A DNA stretch of 64,000 bases from Acidimicrobiia bacterium (GTDB lineage: Bacteria; Acidobacteriota; Terriglobia; Bryobacterales; Bryobacteraceae). Position numbers and translations under genes: made by a program. Below the pieces are notes generated by a model. It saw nothing but the letters and a program-made list of their open reading frames with translations. It was not told where the DNA came from and ran no database searches. Below are positions 34,118 to 43,900 of the stretch, in pieces. Where the stretch lies: positions 55,109-119,108 of the forward strand of contig VFZE01000015.1 of assembly GCA_016871315.1 (NCBI GenBank), given 5' to 3'. The stretch's first letter is position 1. Every line of letters starts with the position of its first letter.

Positions 34118-34722
34118 GCCAGCCCCGCCGCCTCGAGCAGTTTCCGGTAATCTTCGTGCGTATCCATGTCGCCAAGCACGCCTGGGTCGGTCACGTCGCA
34201 ATAAACCGTGGCTCCGCGATGGCGCCGCAGCACATCGCGGGCGGTTCCGGTTTCCCGCGCGAACTCCTCCCACAGCCAGGAGGGCAGCACCACCGGATGT
34301 CCACTCCTGCCGCCGCACCGCGGCGCAACCACGGGCCTGGGATGCGCCTTGGAAAGGAAGGTCTCCGCCAGCAGCCGGATCGTCTCTTCCCGCATCGCCG
34401 GATAATCCACCGGCGTGAACATCACGCCGCAGGCCGCCGGCATTGCCGCCAGTCCGCATTGGAGTGAACTCAGCTGGCCACGCTCCGGGCCGGGGTTGAG
34501 AGTGATCAGCGCCTGTGCCGCGCGGCTCATGCCGGCGCGGATCTCCCCGGCATGATGGCCCAGCACCACCACCACAGGATCGCAGCAGGCGCGCAGCTTG
34601 CCGATCAGCGTATCCAATACGGCTTCTTTTTCCCAGCGCAGCAGCGCCTTGGGGGATCCCATTCTCCGGCTGGCGCCGGCCGCCAGGATCAGCGCGGCGA
34701 GTTTCCCTTCACTCTGGCTCAC
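34114..34722 (-). CDS. MocA-like nucleotidyltransferase
   Basis: A 202-residue NTP transferase of the MobA/MocA group, which makes cytidylyl or related forms of molybdopterin for xanthine-dehydrogenase-type enzymes. The nucleotide loop ALILAAGASRRMGSPKALL is at the N-terminus, with VMFTPVDYPAM and GRSGHPVVLP following. I choose GTG 34722, because its first bases overlap the xdhC stop (GTGA); an ATG at 34779 lies inside xdhC. No molybdenum hydroxylase is encoded in the window, so the client enzyme is elsewhere. Confidence 0.88.
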   Translation of the reverse strand: MSQSEGKLAALILAAGASRRMGSPKALLRWEKEAVLDTLIGKLRACCDPVVVVLGHHAGEIRAGMSRAAQALITLNPGPERGQLSSLQCGLAAMPAACGVMFTPVDYPAMREETIRLLAETFLSKAHPRPVVAPRCGGRSGHPVVLPSWLWEEFARETGTARDVLRRHRGATVYCDVTDPGVLGDMDTHEDYRKLLEAAGLA

Positions 34723-35555
34723 TTCAGGATGGTCCGCAGCGCCGGGTTCTGAAAGATGGATTTCGTGACGGAGCGCCACTCCGATTCCGGCCGGCGCCGT
34801 ACCGCGATCATTTCCGCCACCACCGAAACCGCGATCTCCTCCGGACTTTCCGCGCCGATCTCCAACCCCATCGGCGCGAACAGCCGGTCAAAGGCTCCCG
34901 CGGCGAAGCCTTCCTTCTCCAACTCCTTCATCACGCCCAGTACCTTGCGCTTGCTGCCGATCATGGCGATGTAGCGAGCCGGCGTGCCGAGCGCGAGCTT
35001 GAGCACACGCATATCGTCCTTGTGGCCGCGGGTCACGATAATGATGTAGCCAGTTGTGCCGATATCCAGCTTCTCGAAGATTTCCTCGTGGCTGCCGGCG
35101 TGCACTTCATCGGCTTCCGGAAACCGTTGGCGGTTGGCAAAAGCTTCCCGGTCATCCACAATCACGGTTGCGAAGCCCGCCATGGAGGCCACTTTCGACA
35201 GGCTCTTGGAAACATGTCCGGCACCGAAGATGAAGGCGCGCGGCTGCGGCACGATCGGTTCCACAAACACGTTCAACTGCCCTCCGCAGATCAGTCCGTT
35301 GTCGTAGGCGGCGTCCTGACTCAGGCTGAAGGTGAGGTGCTTGGGCTGTTCGGTTTCGATCACCTCGCGCGCCGCGTTCCAGACTTCGGCCTCCACGCAT
35401 CCGCCACCGATGGTGCCGGCCATGGAACCGTCTTCGCGCACCAGCAGCTTCGCGCTTTCATAACTCGGAATGGACCCGTTCACTTGCACGATCGTCGCCA
35501 GGGCGCATTTCTGCCCCTGGCGGCGCAAACGTACCACTTCCTCGTAAATGTCCAT
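34719..35555 (-). CDS. xdhC: XdhC/CoxI-family molybdoenzyme maturation factor
   Basis: A 278-residue protein that stabilises, sulphurates or loads molybdenum cofactor for xanthine-dehydrogenase-type enzymes. The N-terminal CoxI segment (VVRLRRQGQKCALATIVQ, then AGTIGGGCVEAEVWN) and the C-terminal Rossmann segment (AFIFGAGHVSKSLSKVA, IGSKRKV) are typical. It is the first gene of a nine-gene minus-strand run and is coupled to the MocA-like gene. TATAAT lies 8 bases before the ATG. Confidence 0.92.
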   Translation of the reverse strand: MDIYEEVVRLRRQGQKCALATIVQVNGSIPSYESAKLLVREDGSMAGTIGGGCVEAEVWNAAREVIETEQPKHLTFSLSQDAAYDNGLICGGQLNVFVEPIVPQPRAFIFGAGHVSKSLSKVASMAGFATVIVDDREAFANRQRFPEADEVHAGSHEEIFEKLDIGTTGYIIIVTRGHKDDMRVLKLALGTPARYIAMIGSKRKVLGVMKELEKEGFAAGAFDRLFAPMGLEIGAESPEEIAVSVVAEMIAVRRRPESEWRSVTKSIFQNPALRTILK

Positions 35556-35563
35556 TCGCTCAA

Positions 35564-35602
35564 ATTATACCGTGAGGCTCCGCGGGAGTCGCATGGTATC
35601 AT
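35564..35602. promoter_or_regulatory. Divergent leaderless -10 boxes of xdhC and the HAD gene
   Basis: TATAAT on the minus strand (35564-35569) lies 8 bases before the xdhC ATG. TATCAT on the plus strand (35597-35602) lies 8 bases before a GTG at 35611 that opens the HAD gene. Neither start has a good ribosome binding site. Confidence 0.5.
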
Positions 35603-35610
35603 CCTTCACA

Positions 35611-36288
35611 GTGAGTTCCTCCGCAACCCTCAGCGCGGAAATGGCGCTGATCTTCGACCTGGATGGGGTCATCATTCATTCCACTCCGATGCACACCAAA
35701 GCATGGGAGATTTACCTGGAGCCGTACGGCATTCCACCCGCCGACATACAGGCGCGCATGCATGGACTGCGCAACGACGAAATCGTCCGCACCTTTTTCG
35801 GCGAGGGCATGCCTCACGAAGAAGTGCACGCCCATGGCGCCGCCAAGGAAGCGCTGTTCCGGCAACTCATGGCGCCGCAGCTGGACCGCCATATCGTTGC
35901 CGGACTGTCCCCGTTCCTGGACCGCTACGGCCACCTCCCGGCAGGGCTGGCCTCCAACGCCGAACGGCCGAACATCGATTTTGTCCTGGAAGGCGCCGGG
36001 ATCCGGCGCTACTTTCAGGCGGTAGTGGATGGGCACCAGGTGAGCCGGCCGAAACCGTTTCCCGACATCTACCGCAAGGCCGCCGAACTGCTTGATGTGC
36101 GGCCGGAGAATTGCATCGTGTTCGAGGATTCCCCGGCCGGGGTCCGCGCGGCTCTGGACGCCGGAACTCGCGTCGTCGGCCTCTCGACCACGATGGAACA
36201 ACTGGATGGAGTGGAGCTGATGGTTGCCGACTTTGAAGATCCTCGGCTGGAGAAATGGTTGCATCGGATTCAGCCTATGAACCACTGA
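35611..36288 (+). CDS. HAD-family phosphatase/phosphoglucomutase-like
   Basis: A 225-residue HAD hydrolase of the beta-phosphoglucomutase/phosphatase subfamily. Motif I is FDLDGVIIHS (nucleophile Asp and general-acid Asp), motif II is near GLASNAERPN, motif III Lys is in RPKPFPDIY and motif IV is FEDSPAG. The cap domain begins MHTKAWEIYL. I prefer GTG 35611 because TATCAT precedes it at the leaderless spacing; ATG 35593 (GGGAG 4 bases before) and ATG 35641 are alternatives. Its stop shares a base with the next start (TGATG). The substrate is probably a small sugar phosphate. Confidence 0.88.
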   Translation: MSSSATLSAEMALIFDLDGVIIHSTPMHTKAWEIYLEPYGIPPADIQARMHGLRNDEIVRTFFGEGMPHEEVHAHGAAKEALFRQLMAPQLDRHIVAGLSPFLDRYGHLPAGLASNAERPNIDFVLEGAGIRRYFQAVVDGHQVSRPKPFPDIYRKAAELLDVRPENCIVFEDSPAGVRAALDAGTRVVGLSTTMEQLDGVELMVADFEDPRLEKWLHRIQPMNH

Positions 36289-37811
36289 TGTGGGCGGCGG
36301 CGGTTGCCTTGGCAGCCGCGCTGTTGTGGTGGAGCCGGGAACGCCGCTTGGGCCAGGAGCGGCGTGCGCTCCGTTCTCTGTACCTGTTAAGCGAAGAGGT
36401 TTTCTCCGCCACTTCGGCGGTGGAGATTCTGCGCCGCCTGTTGCTGCGGCTGCCGCGAATCGGCCCCATCACCACCGTCCGCATGTATCTGCACAACCGG
36501 CTCGCGAATTCGCTGGAACCGGTGAATCTGCCCGGTGAGCCTCCGGAGAATCCGGTTGCGGTGAATGAAGACTCCGGCGTGGCCACCTGTTTTCGCAACC
36601 GCTCCCTGCTGACGCTTTCCGAGCCCGGCCGCGGACCGCTGCTGGTGCCCATGCTCACGCGGGGCGAGGCGCTGGGCGTGCTCGAGATCGCGCTGGAGCC
36701 GGGCAGGCGCTGGTTCCATGCCGATCACCAGGCCGCCACGCAACACCTTGGCAATCAAATCGCCACCGCATTGCATCTGCTGGAAAACCAAACCATGCGC
36801 GAACAGCTGTTCCGCACGGAAAAGCTCGCCGCTACCGGCCAGCTCATCTCTGGCGTCGCCTCCGAGCTGAGCGCACCGCTGGAAACTATTCGCAACCGCG
36901 CAAGCCAGGCGCTCGAGCAGGGCGCGCCGCGTGCCGAGCTGGAAGCGATTGAATCGGAAGCCGCGCGCGCCGCCGATCTTCTGGCGCACCTGCTGGCTTT
37001 CAGCCCCCGCGAAAGTGTGCAGCCCGTGCCGCTGGATCTGGTCCCTTTGCTCCACAGGCTCGTCCAGTTCCGTCAGCAGGAGTGGAAGGTGCGGGGCGTG
37101 CGTTGTGAAGTTTCACTGCCATCGGAAGCGGTCCGCGTGGCCGGCGCGGCCGGCCAGCTGGAGCAGGCATTCCTTGACCTTCTGATGCAAACCGAGCGGT
37201 GTGCCGCCGATGGCCTGGACAAGCAGATGAGCGTCTCGCTCAGCGTCCTCGGACACCAGGCAGTTGTGCAGATCACGTGCCGTCTGCCGGAAGAGGGCAA
37301 GGCCGCCGAATCCACACAGGTGGCGCGCGGCATTCTCCTGAGTCACAGCGGCGAATTGCGGACGCTGCAGCCGGGACCGGGCCGTTTCGGCTGCGAGGTC
37401 CTCCTGCCTCTGGCTGACGAGGAAAAAGGGGAAGGCGCCCATCCTGCAACCGCCGGCCGCAGGCTGACCATCCTGGTTGTCGAGCCGGACCCGGCTGCCC
37501 GCGCACAGACGGTCCGCATGCTCGGCGGCCGTAAGCATCGTGTGGTTCCCGTTTCCAACGCCGAAGAAGGAGCCGACTTGCTAGACCGCCTGCGGTTCGA
37601 TCTCGCGGTCTGCGCGGCGCGCCTGCCCGGCTCCAACTGGATTGGGTTCTACGAGCGAGCGCGCAGCAAGGTCGACGGCTTCCTGCTGCTTCACGAGGCT
37701 TATGACGATACGCTCGCCGGACTCCTGCGCGGCTCCGAAGCCAGGCTGCTGCGCAAGCCGCTGGCTGAGGAGGAACTCGACCGTGCGCTTGCCTCCTTTG
37801 CCGTACAATGA
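36288..37811 (+). CDS. Degenerate hybrid histidine kinase (pseudokinase)
   Basis: A 507-residue protein with an N-terminal membrane helix (1-18), a GAF-like domain (about 40-165), a HisKA/HATPase-like region (175-375) and a C-terminal receiver-like domain (392-507). All three phosphotransfer residues are changed. The phosphoacceptor His of the GVAHEL motif is Ser192 (GVASEL). The ATP N-box Asn is Asp297 (LEQAFLDLL) and the glycine-rich lid is poor. The receiver Asp is Ala443 (CAARLPG), although acidic Glu399/Asp401 and Lys490 remain. It therefore probably does not signal by phosphorylation. The start at 36288 follows TGATG coupling with the HAD gene. Confidence 0.8.
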   Translation: MWAAAVALAAALLWWSRERRLGQERRALRSLYLLSEEVFSATSAVEILRRLLLRLPRIGPITTVRMYLHNRLANSLEPVNLPGEPPENPVAVNEDSGVATCFRNRSLLTLSEPGRGPLLVPMLTRGEALGVLEIALEPGRRWFHADHQAATQHLGNQIATALHLLENQTMREQLFRTEKLAATGQLISGVASELSAPLETIRNRASQALEQGAPRAELEAIESEAARAADLLAHLLAFSPRESVQPVPLDLVPLLHRLVQFRQQEWKVRGVRCEVSLPSEAVRVAGAAGQLEQAFLDLLMQTERCAADGLDKQMSVSLSVLGHQAVVQITCRLPEEGKAAESTQVARGILLSHSGELRTLQPGPGRFGCEVLLPLADEEKGEGAHPATAGRRLTILVVEPDPAARAQTVRMLGGRKHRVVPVSNAEEGADLLDRLRFDLAVCAARLPGSNWIGFYERARSKVDGFLLLHEAYDDTLAGLLRGSEARLLRKPLAEEELDRALASFAVQ

Positions 37812-37815
37812 AGAT

Positions 37816-38289
37816 ATGCGCTGGCTCCTGCTCCTAGTGGCCCTGATCTTGTCCGCACAGAGCAAGTACTCAGGACCGCGCCCCGCCGAACAGGATCTGC
37901 CCTACCTGCTCCATGCCAGCAACCTCGTCGCCACAGAATCCGGTGAGGCGCGCGAGGAAAAGCGCAAGGACGATATGGCCAACATCGTCGCCGGCGCCGC
38001 CAGTGCTGCGCGCACGCCATTGTCGGAGCCTATTTTTCTTTTCTCTTCCTCGAAGATTCCGGTGGAGAAGCTCGCGCTGTACGAGATGGACGTTAAGAAC
38101 GGAAACCGCGAGATTGTTTTCCCCACCAATCCGCGTAAGCAGAAAGATGCGCCGCAGCCGATCCGGCTATCCGTCCAGCGCCTCGAACCGGGCCTATTCC
38201 GTCTGGAAGCCACCAAGGGGCTCGACAATGGCGAGTACTGTCTGTCTCCCTCCGGCAGCCAACAGGTCTTCTGCTTTCAGGTCTACTGA
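37816..38289 (+). CDS. Hypothetical secreted protein
   Basis: A 157-residue protein with a clear signal peptide (MRWLLLLVALILSAQS). The mature part starts KYSGPRPAEQDLPYLLHASN, and the C-terminal half is beta-rich, ending in a two-Cys segment (EYCLSPSGSQQVFCFQVY). I do not recognise a named family. It begins 4 bases after the pseudokinase stop, with TACAAT ending 6 bases before its ATG and overlapping the end of the kinase gene, so it may have its own promoter. Confidence 0.75.
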   Translation: MRWLLLLVALILSAQSKYSGPRPAEQDLPYLLHASNLVATESGEAREEKRKDDMANIVAGAASAARTPLSEPIFLFSSSKIPVEKLALYEMDVKNGNREIVFPTNPRKQKDAPQPIRLSVQRLEPGLFRLEATKGLDNGEYCLSPSGSQQVFCFQVY

Positions 38290-38467
38290 GCCGCGCTTCT
38301 ACTTCACGGGAAAGTAGGGATTGCGCTCGGCAGCCCCAATCGCATATAACTGTCCACTGTGAACAGACGCCCTTTTGTGCGGAGCAGGTACCGATTCGAC
38401 TTGCAAAATTCTGTTCAGGATGGAAAAATTACACAAACACAGCAGTACAGAGGAAGGGATATAGGAA

Positions 38468-39034
38468 ATGTCGACACCTTCGGGAAAGCCTGGGATAAAG
38501 GATGCCCTGGCTCGCATTTTCAGCAAGCAGAAGGAAGAGAATCCGCTGGATGATGCGCTGATCGCGCGGCGCAGGCGGTTCGTGATGGCCGCCGTGCTCG
38601 GTTCGCTCGGCGTCAATTTTTTCATGTTCCTGCGCTTCTTCTTCCCGCGCGTGCTGTTTGAGCCGAAGACGAAGTTCAAGATCGGCTATCCGGCCGACTT
38701 TGGTTTCGGCGTCGATACCAAATTCCAGAATGCCTACCGCATCTGGGTGGTCCGGAACACGGAAGGCATCTTCGTGATCTCGGCGATCTGCACGCACCTG
38801 GGCTGCACGCCGGACTGGAAACCGTCGGAAAACAAGTTCAAGTGCCCCTGCCACGGCAGCGGCTATGACTCCGAAGGCGTGAACTTCGAAGGGCCGGCGC
38901 CGCGGCCCATGGACCGCGCGCAAGTCGAGTTGGACACCGACGGGCAGATCATCGTCGATCTCGCCAAGAGCTACAAATGGCCGAAGGGCGAACGCAGCCA
39001 GTTCGGCGATGACGGCGCCATCGTTCGCGTATAG
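38468..39034 (+). CDS. Rieske iron-sulphur protein of a cytochrome bc complex
   Basis: A 188-residue membrane-anchored Rieske protein, the electron acceptor from quinol in the bc complex. A single N-terminal helix (about 38-60, FVMAAVLGSLGVNFFMFLRF) is followed by the cluster domain. Box I is CTHLGC (Cys108, His110, Cys113) and box II is CPCHGSGY (Cys126, Cys128, His129). The gene opens a five-gene respiratory operon. GAGGAAGG and AGGAA stand before the ATG; a weak TTGCAA-N17-AAAAAT promoter may lie at 38401-38429 in the 178-base upstream gap. Confidence 0.93.
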   Translation: MSTPSGKPGIKDALARIFSKQKEENPLDDALIARRRRFVMAAVLGSLGVNFFMFLRFFFPRVLFEPKTKFKIGYPADFGFGVDTKFQNAYRIWVVRNTEGIFVISAICTHLGCTPDWKPSENKFKCPCHGSGYDSEGVNFEGPAPRPMDRAQVELDTDGQIIVDLAKSYKWPKGERSQFGDDGAIVRV

Positions 39035-39053
39035 AGGCAGAGGGAGAAACACC

Positions 39054-39971
39054 ATGGCTGAAACCAACGGCAATTCCGGCAATGGAGCTCCGGCGGGCAA
39101 CGGCAGCGGCGGCAAGTCCGTCCTGACGACGCTGGTGGAAGGTTCCAAGGAAGTCAAGGATCGCGCGCTTAAGGAGATAGAGACTTACAAGAAGCCGGAG
39201 AAGACGGATCTTTGGAAGTCGATCCTCCGTGTCAAACACGATGAGACGCCGCGCAGCCGGGCCCTGGGCGTGCTCTCCAACGTCTTCCTGCACCTGCACC
39301 CGGCCAAGATCAACCGCGACGCCGTGGCCTACAACTATACGTGGGGGATGGGCGGCATCAGCTTCTACATCTATATCGTGCTGGTCTTCACCGGCGCGCT
39401 GCTGATGTTCTACTATCACCCCTCAAAGGTCGTCGCCTTCCGCGACATCCTGTATCTCGAGCACGACGTCCCGTTCGGCAAGCTGCTGCGCAACATGCAC
39501 CGCTGGGCGGCCCACCTGATGGTGATCACCGTGGAACTGCACATGTTCCGCGTCTTTCTGACCGGCTCCTATAAACGCCCGCGCGAGTTCAACTGGGTGG
39601 TCGGCGTCATCCTGCTGGTGCTGACGCTGCTGCTCAGCTTCACCGGCTACCTGCTTCCGGACGACCAGCTCGGCTTCTGGGCGGTGACGGTGGGCACCAA
39701 CATGGCGCGGGCAACGCCGCTGCTCGGCCACGACGGCCCCTTCGGACTGGAACTGGGCATGACGCCGTTCAACGACGTTCGTTTCGCATTACTGGGCGGC
39801 TCGATTGTCGACTCCAACGCCCTGCTTCGCGCCTACATCTGGCATTGCGTGGCGATTCCCATCATCGCCTCGGCCTTCATGGTGGTTCACTTCTGGCGCA
39901 TCCGCAAGGACGGCGGGATCTCCGGTCCTGCCCCGGTGATGCTGGAAAGCGAAATCAAGGAGCGCCGCTAG
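39054..39971 (+). CDS. Cytochrome b, N-terminal (b6-like) subunit
   Basis: A 305-residue subunit that carries the two b haems and the quinol sites. Four haem-ligand histidines are in place: two in HRWAAHLMVITVELH (13 residues apart, as in cytochrome b6) and two in HCVAIPIIASAFMVVH. It is b6-like in length apart from a hydrophilic 80-residue N-terminal extension. The cysteine that binds the extra haem c in true b6 is replaced (WGMGG where b6 has YCLGG). AGGGAG lies before ATG 39054. It is followed by a separate subunit-IV-like gene. Confidence 0.93.
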   Translation: MAETNGNSGNGAPAGNGSGGKSVLTTLVEGSKEVKDRALKEIETYKKPEKTDLWKSILRVKHDETPRSRALGVLSNVFLHLHPAKINRDAVAYNYTWGMGGISFYIYIVLVFTGALLMFYYHPSKVVAFRDILYLEHDVPFGKLLRNMHRWAAHLMVITVELHMFRVFLTGSYKRPREFNWVVGVILLVLTLLLSFTGYLLPDDQLGFWAVTVGTNMARATPLLGHDGPFGLELGMTPFNDVRFALLGGSIVDSNALLRAYIWHCVAIPIIASAFMVVHFWRIRKDGGISGPAPVMLESEIKERR

Positions 39972-39980
39972 GAGGATCGC

Positions 39981-40916
39981 ATGGACTGGCATCAACTTTG
40001 GACCATTCTGGCCACCCCGGATAATGTTCCGATCACGCTGCTGCTTTTCGTGATCCCCTTCTACACCTGGTACGGACTGAGGCAAAGCCTCGCCAACGAC
40101 CGGCTGATCGAAAAGCTGGAAGCCGACCCGGCGCTGGCCAAAACGCACCATCGCAAGACACAGCCCTACCGGCCGGAATGGGCGCGCGAAGTGCACGTTT
40201 GGCCTTACCTGTTGCGCATCGAGTTTCTGGCGGCGATCATCGTGACGATCATCCTGTTCGTCTGGTCGATCGTGCTGAACGCGCCGCTGGAGGAGCCGGC
40301 CAACCCGACGCTAACGATGAATCCGTCGAAAGCGCCCTGGTACTTTCTCGGACTGCAGGAGATGCTGGTTTACTTCGACCCGTGGATGGCCGGGGTGGTT
40401 CTGCCGAGCCTGATCATTGTCGGGCTGATGGTGATTCCTTACATTGACGAGAATCCGCTAGGCAACGGCTACTACGTCTATAAGCAACGCAAGTTCGCCA
40501 TCTGGACCTTCATCTTCGGCTTCATTATTTTGTGGGTGTCGATGATCATCATCGGCACCATGATCCGCGGTCCCGGCTGGATGTGGTTCTGGCCCGGGCA
40601 AACCTGGGACCACAACCGTTTGATCTTTGAAGTCAATCGCGACCTCCACGAGATTCTCGGCATCCGCAACCGCTGGGTGGCTTTCTTCCTCGGCGGCGGC
40701 GCCACCACGCTCTACCTGGTGGGCGCGGCGATCGGCATCCACAAGCTGATCACGCTGACGCCTTTTAGTAAGAAGATCTACAAGCGCATGAGCCTGCTGC
40801 AATACGTCACCATGCAGATCTTCCTGATCACCATGCTGTCGCTGCCGGTCAAGATGGTCCTGCGGCTGCTGTTCCGGATCAAGTACGTGTGGGTGACCCC
40901 GTGGTTCAACATATAG
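39981..40916 (+). CDS. Cytochrome b, C-terminal (subunit IV-like) subunit
   Basis: A 311-residue membrane protein that completes the split cytochrome b. The hallmark segment PSKAPWYFLGLQEMLVYFDP contains a PWYF variant of the PEWY-type quinol-site motif. Six or so hydrophobic segments are visible, more than the three of PetD, with a C-terminal extension (HKLITLTPFSKKIYKRMSLL). It starts 9 bases after the b6-like gene. AGGAGG precedes the ATG. Confidence 0.9.
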   Translation: MDWHQLWTILATPDNVPITLLLFVIPFYTWYGLRQSLANDRLIEKLEADPALAKTHHRKTQPYRPEWAREVHVWPYLLRIEFLAAIIVTIILFVWSIVLNAPLEEPANPTLTMNPSKAPWYFLGLQEMLVYFDPWMAGVVLPSLIIVGLMVIPYIDENPLGNGYYVYKQRKFAIWTFIFGFIILWVSMIIIGTMIRGPGWMWFWPGQTWDHNRLIFEVNRDLHEILGIRNRWVAFFLGGGATTLYLVGAAIGIHKLITLTPFSKKIYKRMSLLQYVTMQIFLITMLSLPVKMVLRLLFRIKYVWVTPWFNI

Positions 40917-40935
40917 GCGGCGACAGGAGAAGACG

Positions 40936-43900
40936 ATGAGCGATCCCAACAATCCGATCCCCGAACAGGATCCCGTAGTACACTCCTCGCTCAGCAAGCC
41001 GCTGTACATTTCCGCGGCATTGCTCGTGCTGTGCACGGTGTGGGCTCTCTACGACGAGGTTTACGCGATGCGGCCCTGGAAGAGCTACCAGAGCCGTTTT
41101 GCGGCTCTCTACTCGGAATACTTGAAGAAAATCACCCCCGTAGAGGAGGCAGACGAAACCAAGGTCAAGGCCTCCGGCGAGTACAAGCGGATGGAACAGC
41201 AAATGGCCGATCTGCGCGCCAAGCTCGGTCCGAAGATGAGCGAGATGGAACGCGAGATCAACCAGGTGCTGACGCCGAAGATCATCGACCTCAACAACGC
41301 CTACCAGGTTCTGCGCAGCGAAATCTCCGCCCTCACCTACCAGATTGAAGTGGCTTCCAGTGATTCTTCCAAGAACTCACTCCGCGCCGACATCGAAGAG
41401 ATCAAGAAGCGCATGGAATCGGTTTCCTTGCCCGAACCCGACGGCGCGCTGAAGAAGTACGAGTACAGTTACGCCAAGATGGAGGAGGATCTCGCCAAGT
41501 GGCGCGAGCGCAAGACCCAGTTGCTCGATCGTCTGGCCGAAACGCGCAAGCCCATCATGGAGCTGGACGAAAAGATGTCACGCTTTGTCGCCGACCGCGG
41601 CCCGGAGCTGTCCGGCTCGGTGCTGCGCGGACTTCGGGCGAAGCTGGATAACTGGGACATTTCGATCCGCCAGATCCACGTCCGCGATGTCGATCTGGTG
41701 GATCGCTGCGAGAGTTGCCACCTCGGGATCCGCGAGCCGGTGACCATTACCGCCGCCGATATGAACGGCGAACGGGCCTTCACTTCACACCCGCGCAAGG
41801 AGCTACTGAAGATCCACGATCCGGAACGCTTCGGCTGCAGCCCCTGCCACAACGGCAATGGGATCGCCACCTCCTCGGTGACCAAAGGCCACGGCCGCCA
41901 CAAGTACTGGCTCTGGCCGCTGTACTATCCGGAGAACGTGCAGGCAGGCTGCCAGCATTGCCACGTCAAGGAAATCGTCACCGAATTCGCGACCGCGCTG
42001 AACGAGGGCCGTGAGCTGTTCCGCCGCCGGGGGTGCATCGGCTGCCACCGCTACGAAGCCTACGACCGCGATTGGGAGGAGCTTGTCGCCACCGGCCAGA
42101 CGATTCGCAACCTCGAGCAGCAGCGCGCCGACTATCAGCGCGAAATCGGCGTTTCCACGCGCCGCGCCGACGTCGCCAAGGAGAACTCCGAGGCCCAGCG
42201 CCTCTACCAGCACGCCGATAATCTCCGCATCCGCATTTCCGGCATCGACTCCCGCATTGAGCAGCTCGACTTGCGGACCAGCGATCTGTGGAAGGAAGTC
42301 AAAAAAGTCGGCCCCAACCTCAAGGATGTCCGGCTGAAGCTTCGCAAAGAGTGGGTCCCGGTCTGGATCAAGGATCCCCACGCATGGCGGCCCGGAGCCA
42401 AGATGCCCACTTTCCGGCTGACCGAGGAAGAGGTGCGCGCCATCTCCGCCTTCATCTGGCAGTCCGGCGTCAACGGCCCGCTGGCCAAACATCCGCAGGG
42501 CAATGCCGAGCGCGGCAAGGAGGCATTGGAAACGCGCGGTTGCCTGGCGTGCCATTCCATCGGCGAGGGCAGCCAACAGGAAGGAGGCGACTTCGCGGCC
42601 AACCTCTCGCGCATGGGCGAGAAGATCAACTACGACTACATGGTGCGGTGGATCGACAATCCCCGCCAGCGCACCCTTCCTTATGATCCTCACGAGAAGC
42701 GCGACCTGACCGAGGAGGACTACAAGAAGGCCGGCGTCCCCTTCGTCTTCGACAATGAGCACACCGTCTCCCCGGTGAATGGCCGACAGCTCCTGGTCCA
42801 GAACATGACCACCATGCCGCACATGCGCCTCAGCATCGAGGAAGCCCGCGACATCGCCACCTATCTGATGACCCGCAAGCGCGCCAGCTTCAGCTTCCCG
42901 CCGGCCGGCTTCATGGATGATCCGAAGCTCAAGGACCGCGGACGCTTCCTGGTGCGCCATTACGGTTGCGCCGCCTGCCACGAGATCGCCGGCCTCGAGG
43001 ATGAGCAGCGCATCGGCACCGAGCTGACCAAGGAAGGATCCAAGCCGCTGGAGCGGCTCGATTTCGCGCTCCTGACGCACGACGCCTACAAGGAGGGCTG
43101 GTACAACCACAAGGGCTTCTTCGAGAACAAGCTGAAGAACCCCGCCGTCTTTGACAAGGGCAAGGAGAAGACCGACCCGCTGGAGAGGCTGAAGATGCCC
43201 AACTTCAATCTCGAAAAGAAGGAGGTGGACGCCCTGACCACCTTCCTGCTGGGATCCGTCGAATCGCCGCTGCCGCCACGCTATCACTACAATCCACCGG
43301 GCCAGAAACAGGACATTATCGAAGGCTGGTGGCTGGTGCGCAAATACAACTGCATGGGCTGCCACCAGCTCTTGATCGGTCAGGAAACCGTCTTCATGAA
43401 GATGAAGCGGTACGAAGATCCCGACTGGAAAGAGCAGCGCCCCCCCAGCCTCATCGGCGAGGGCGCCCGCGTCAATCCGGGTTGGTTGAAGGAATTCCTG
43501 GAGAATCCCGCCTTATCGGAATCCAACAAGGATCGTAACGGTGTGCGGACCTACTTGAAGGCGCGCATGCCCACCTTCTATTTCTCCGACGGGGAACTGC
43601 GCAAACTGGTGCTGTTCTTTGAGGCCCTCTCCAACCAGGCTCAGCCCTTCATCCCTTCGCGGCTTGATCCGATCACCGAACAGGAACGCCTGCTTGCACG
43701 CGCGCTGTTCACCAGCGAAGGCGCGCCATGTCTGAAGTGCCACGCAACAGGCGATCCGGCCCACGACGCCCGCGCCACCGCGCCGAACTTCGTCACCGCC
43801 GGCCAGCGTCTCAAACCCGGCTGGACCAAGCGCTGGCTGCTTGATCCGGCTATGATGATCCCAGGCACCGCCATGCCATCGGGATTGTTCGCCAGAGAAG

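Noticed and set aside
38401..38429. Possible promoter of the bc operon (TTGCAA-N17-AAAAAT)
   Set aside because: The -10 hexamer is poor; kept only as a note with the Rieske gene.
41803..43365. Minus-strand open frame of 520 codons inside the octahaem cytochrome gene
   Set aside because: It is antisense to regular CxxCH modules and has no recognisable protein features.
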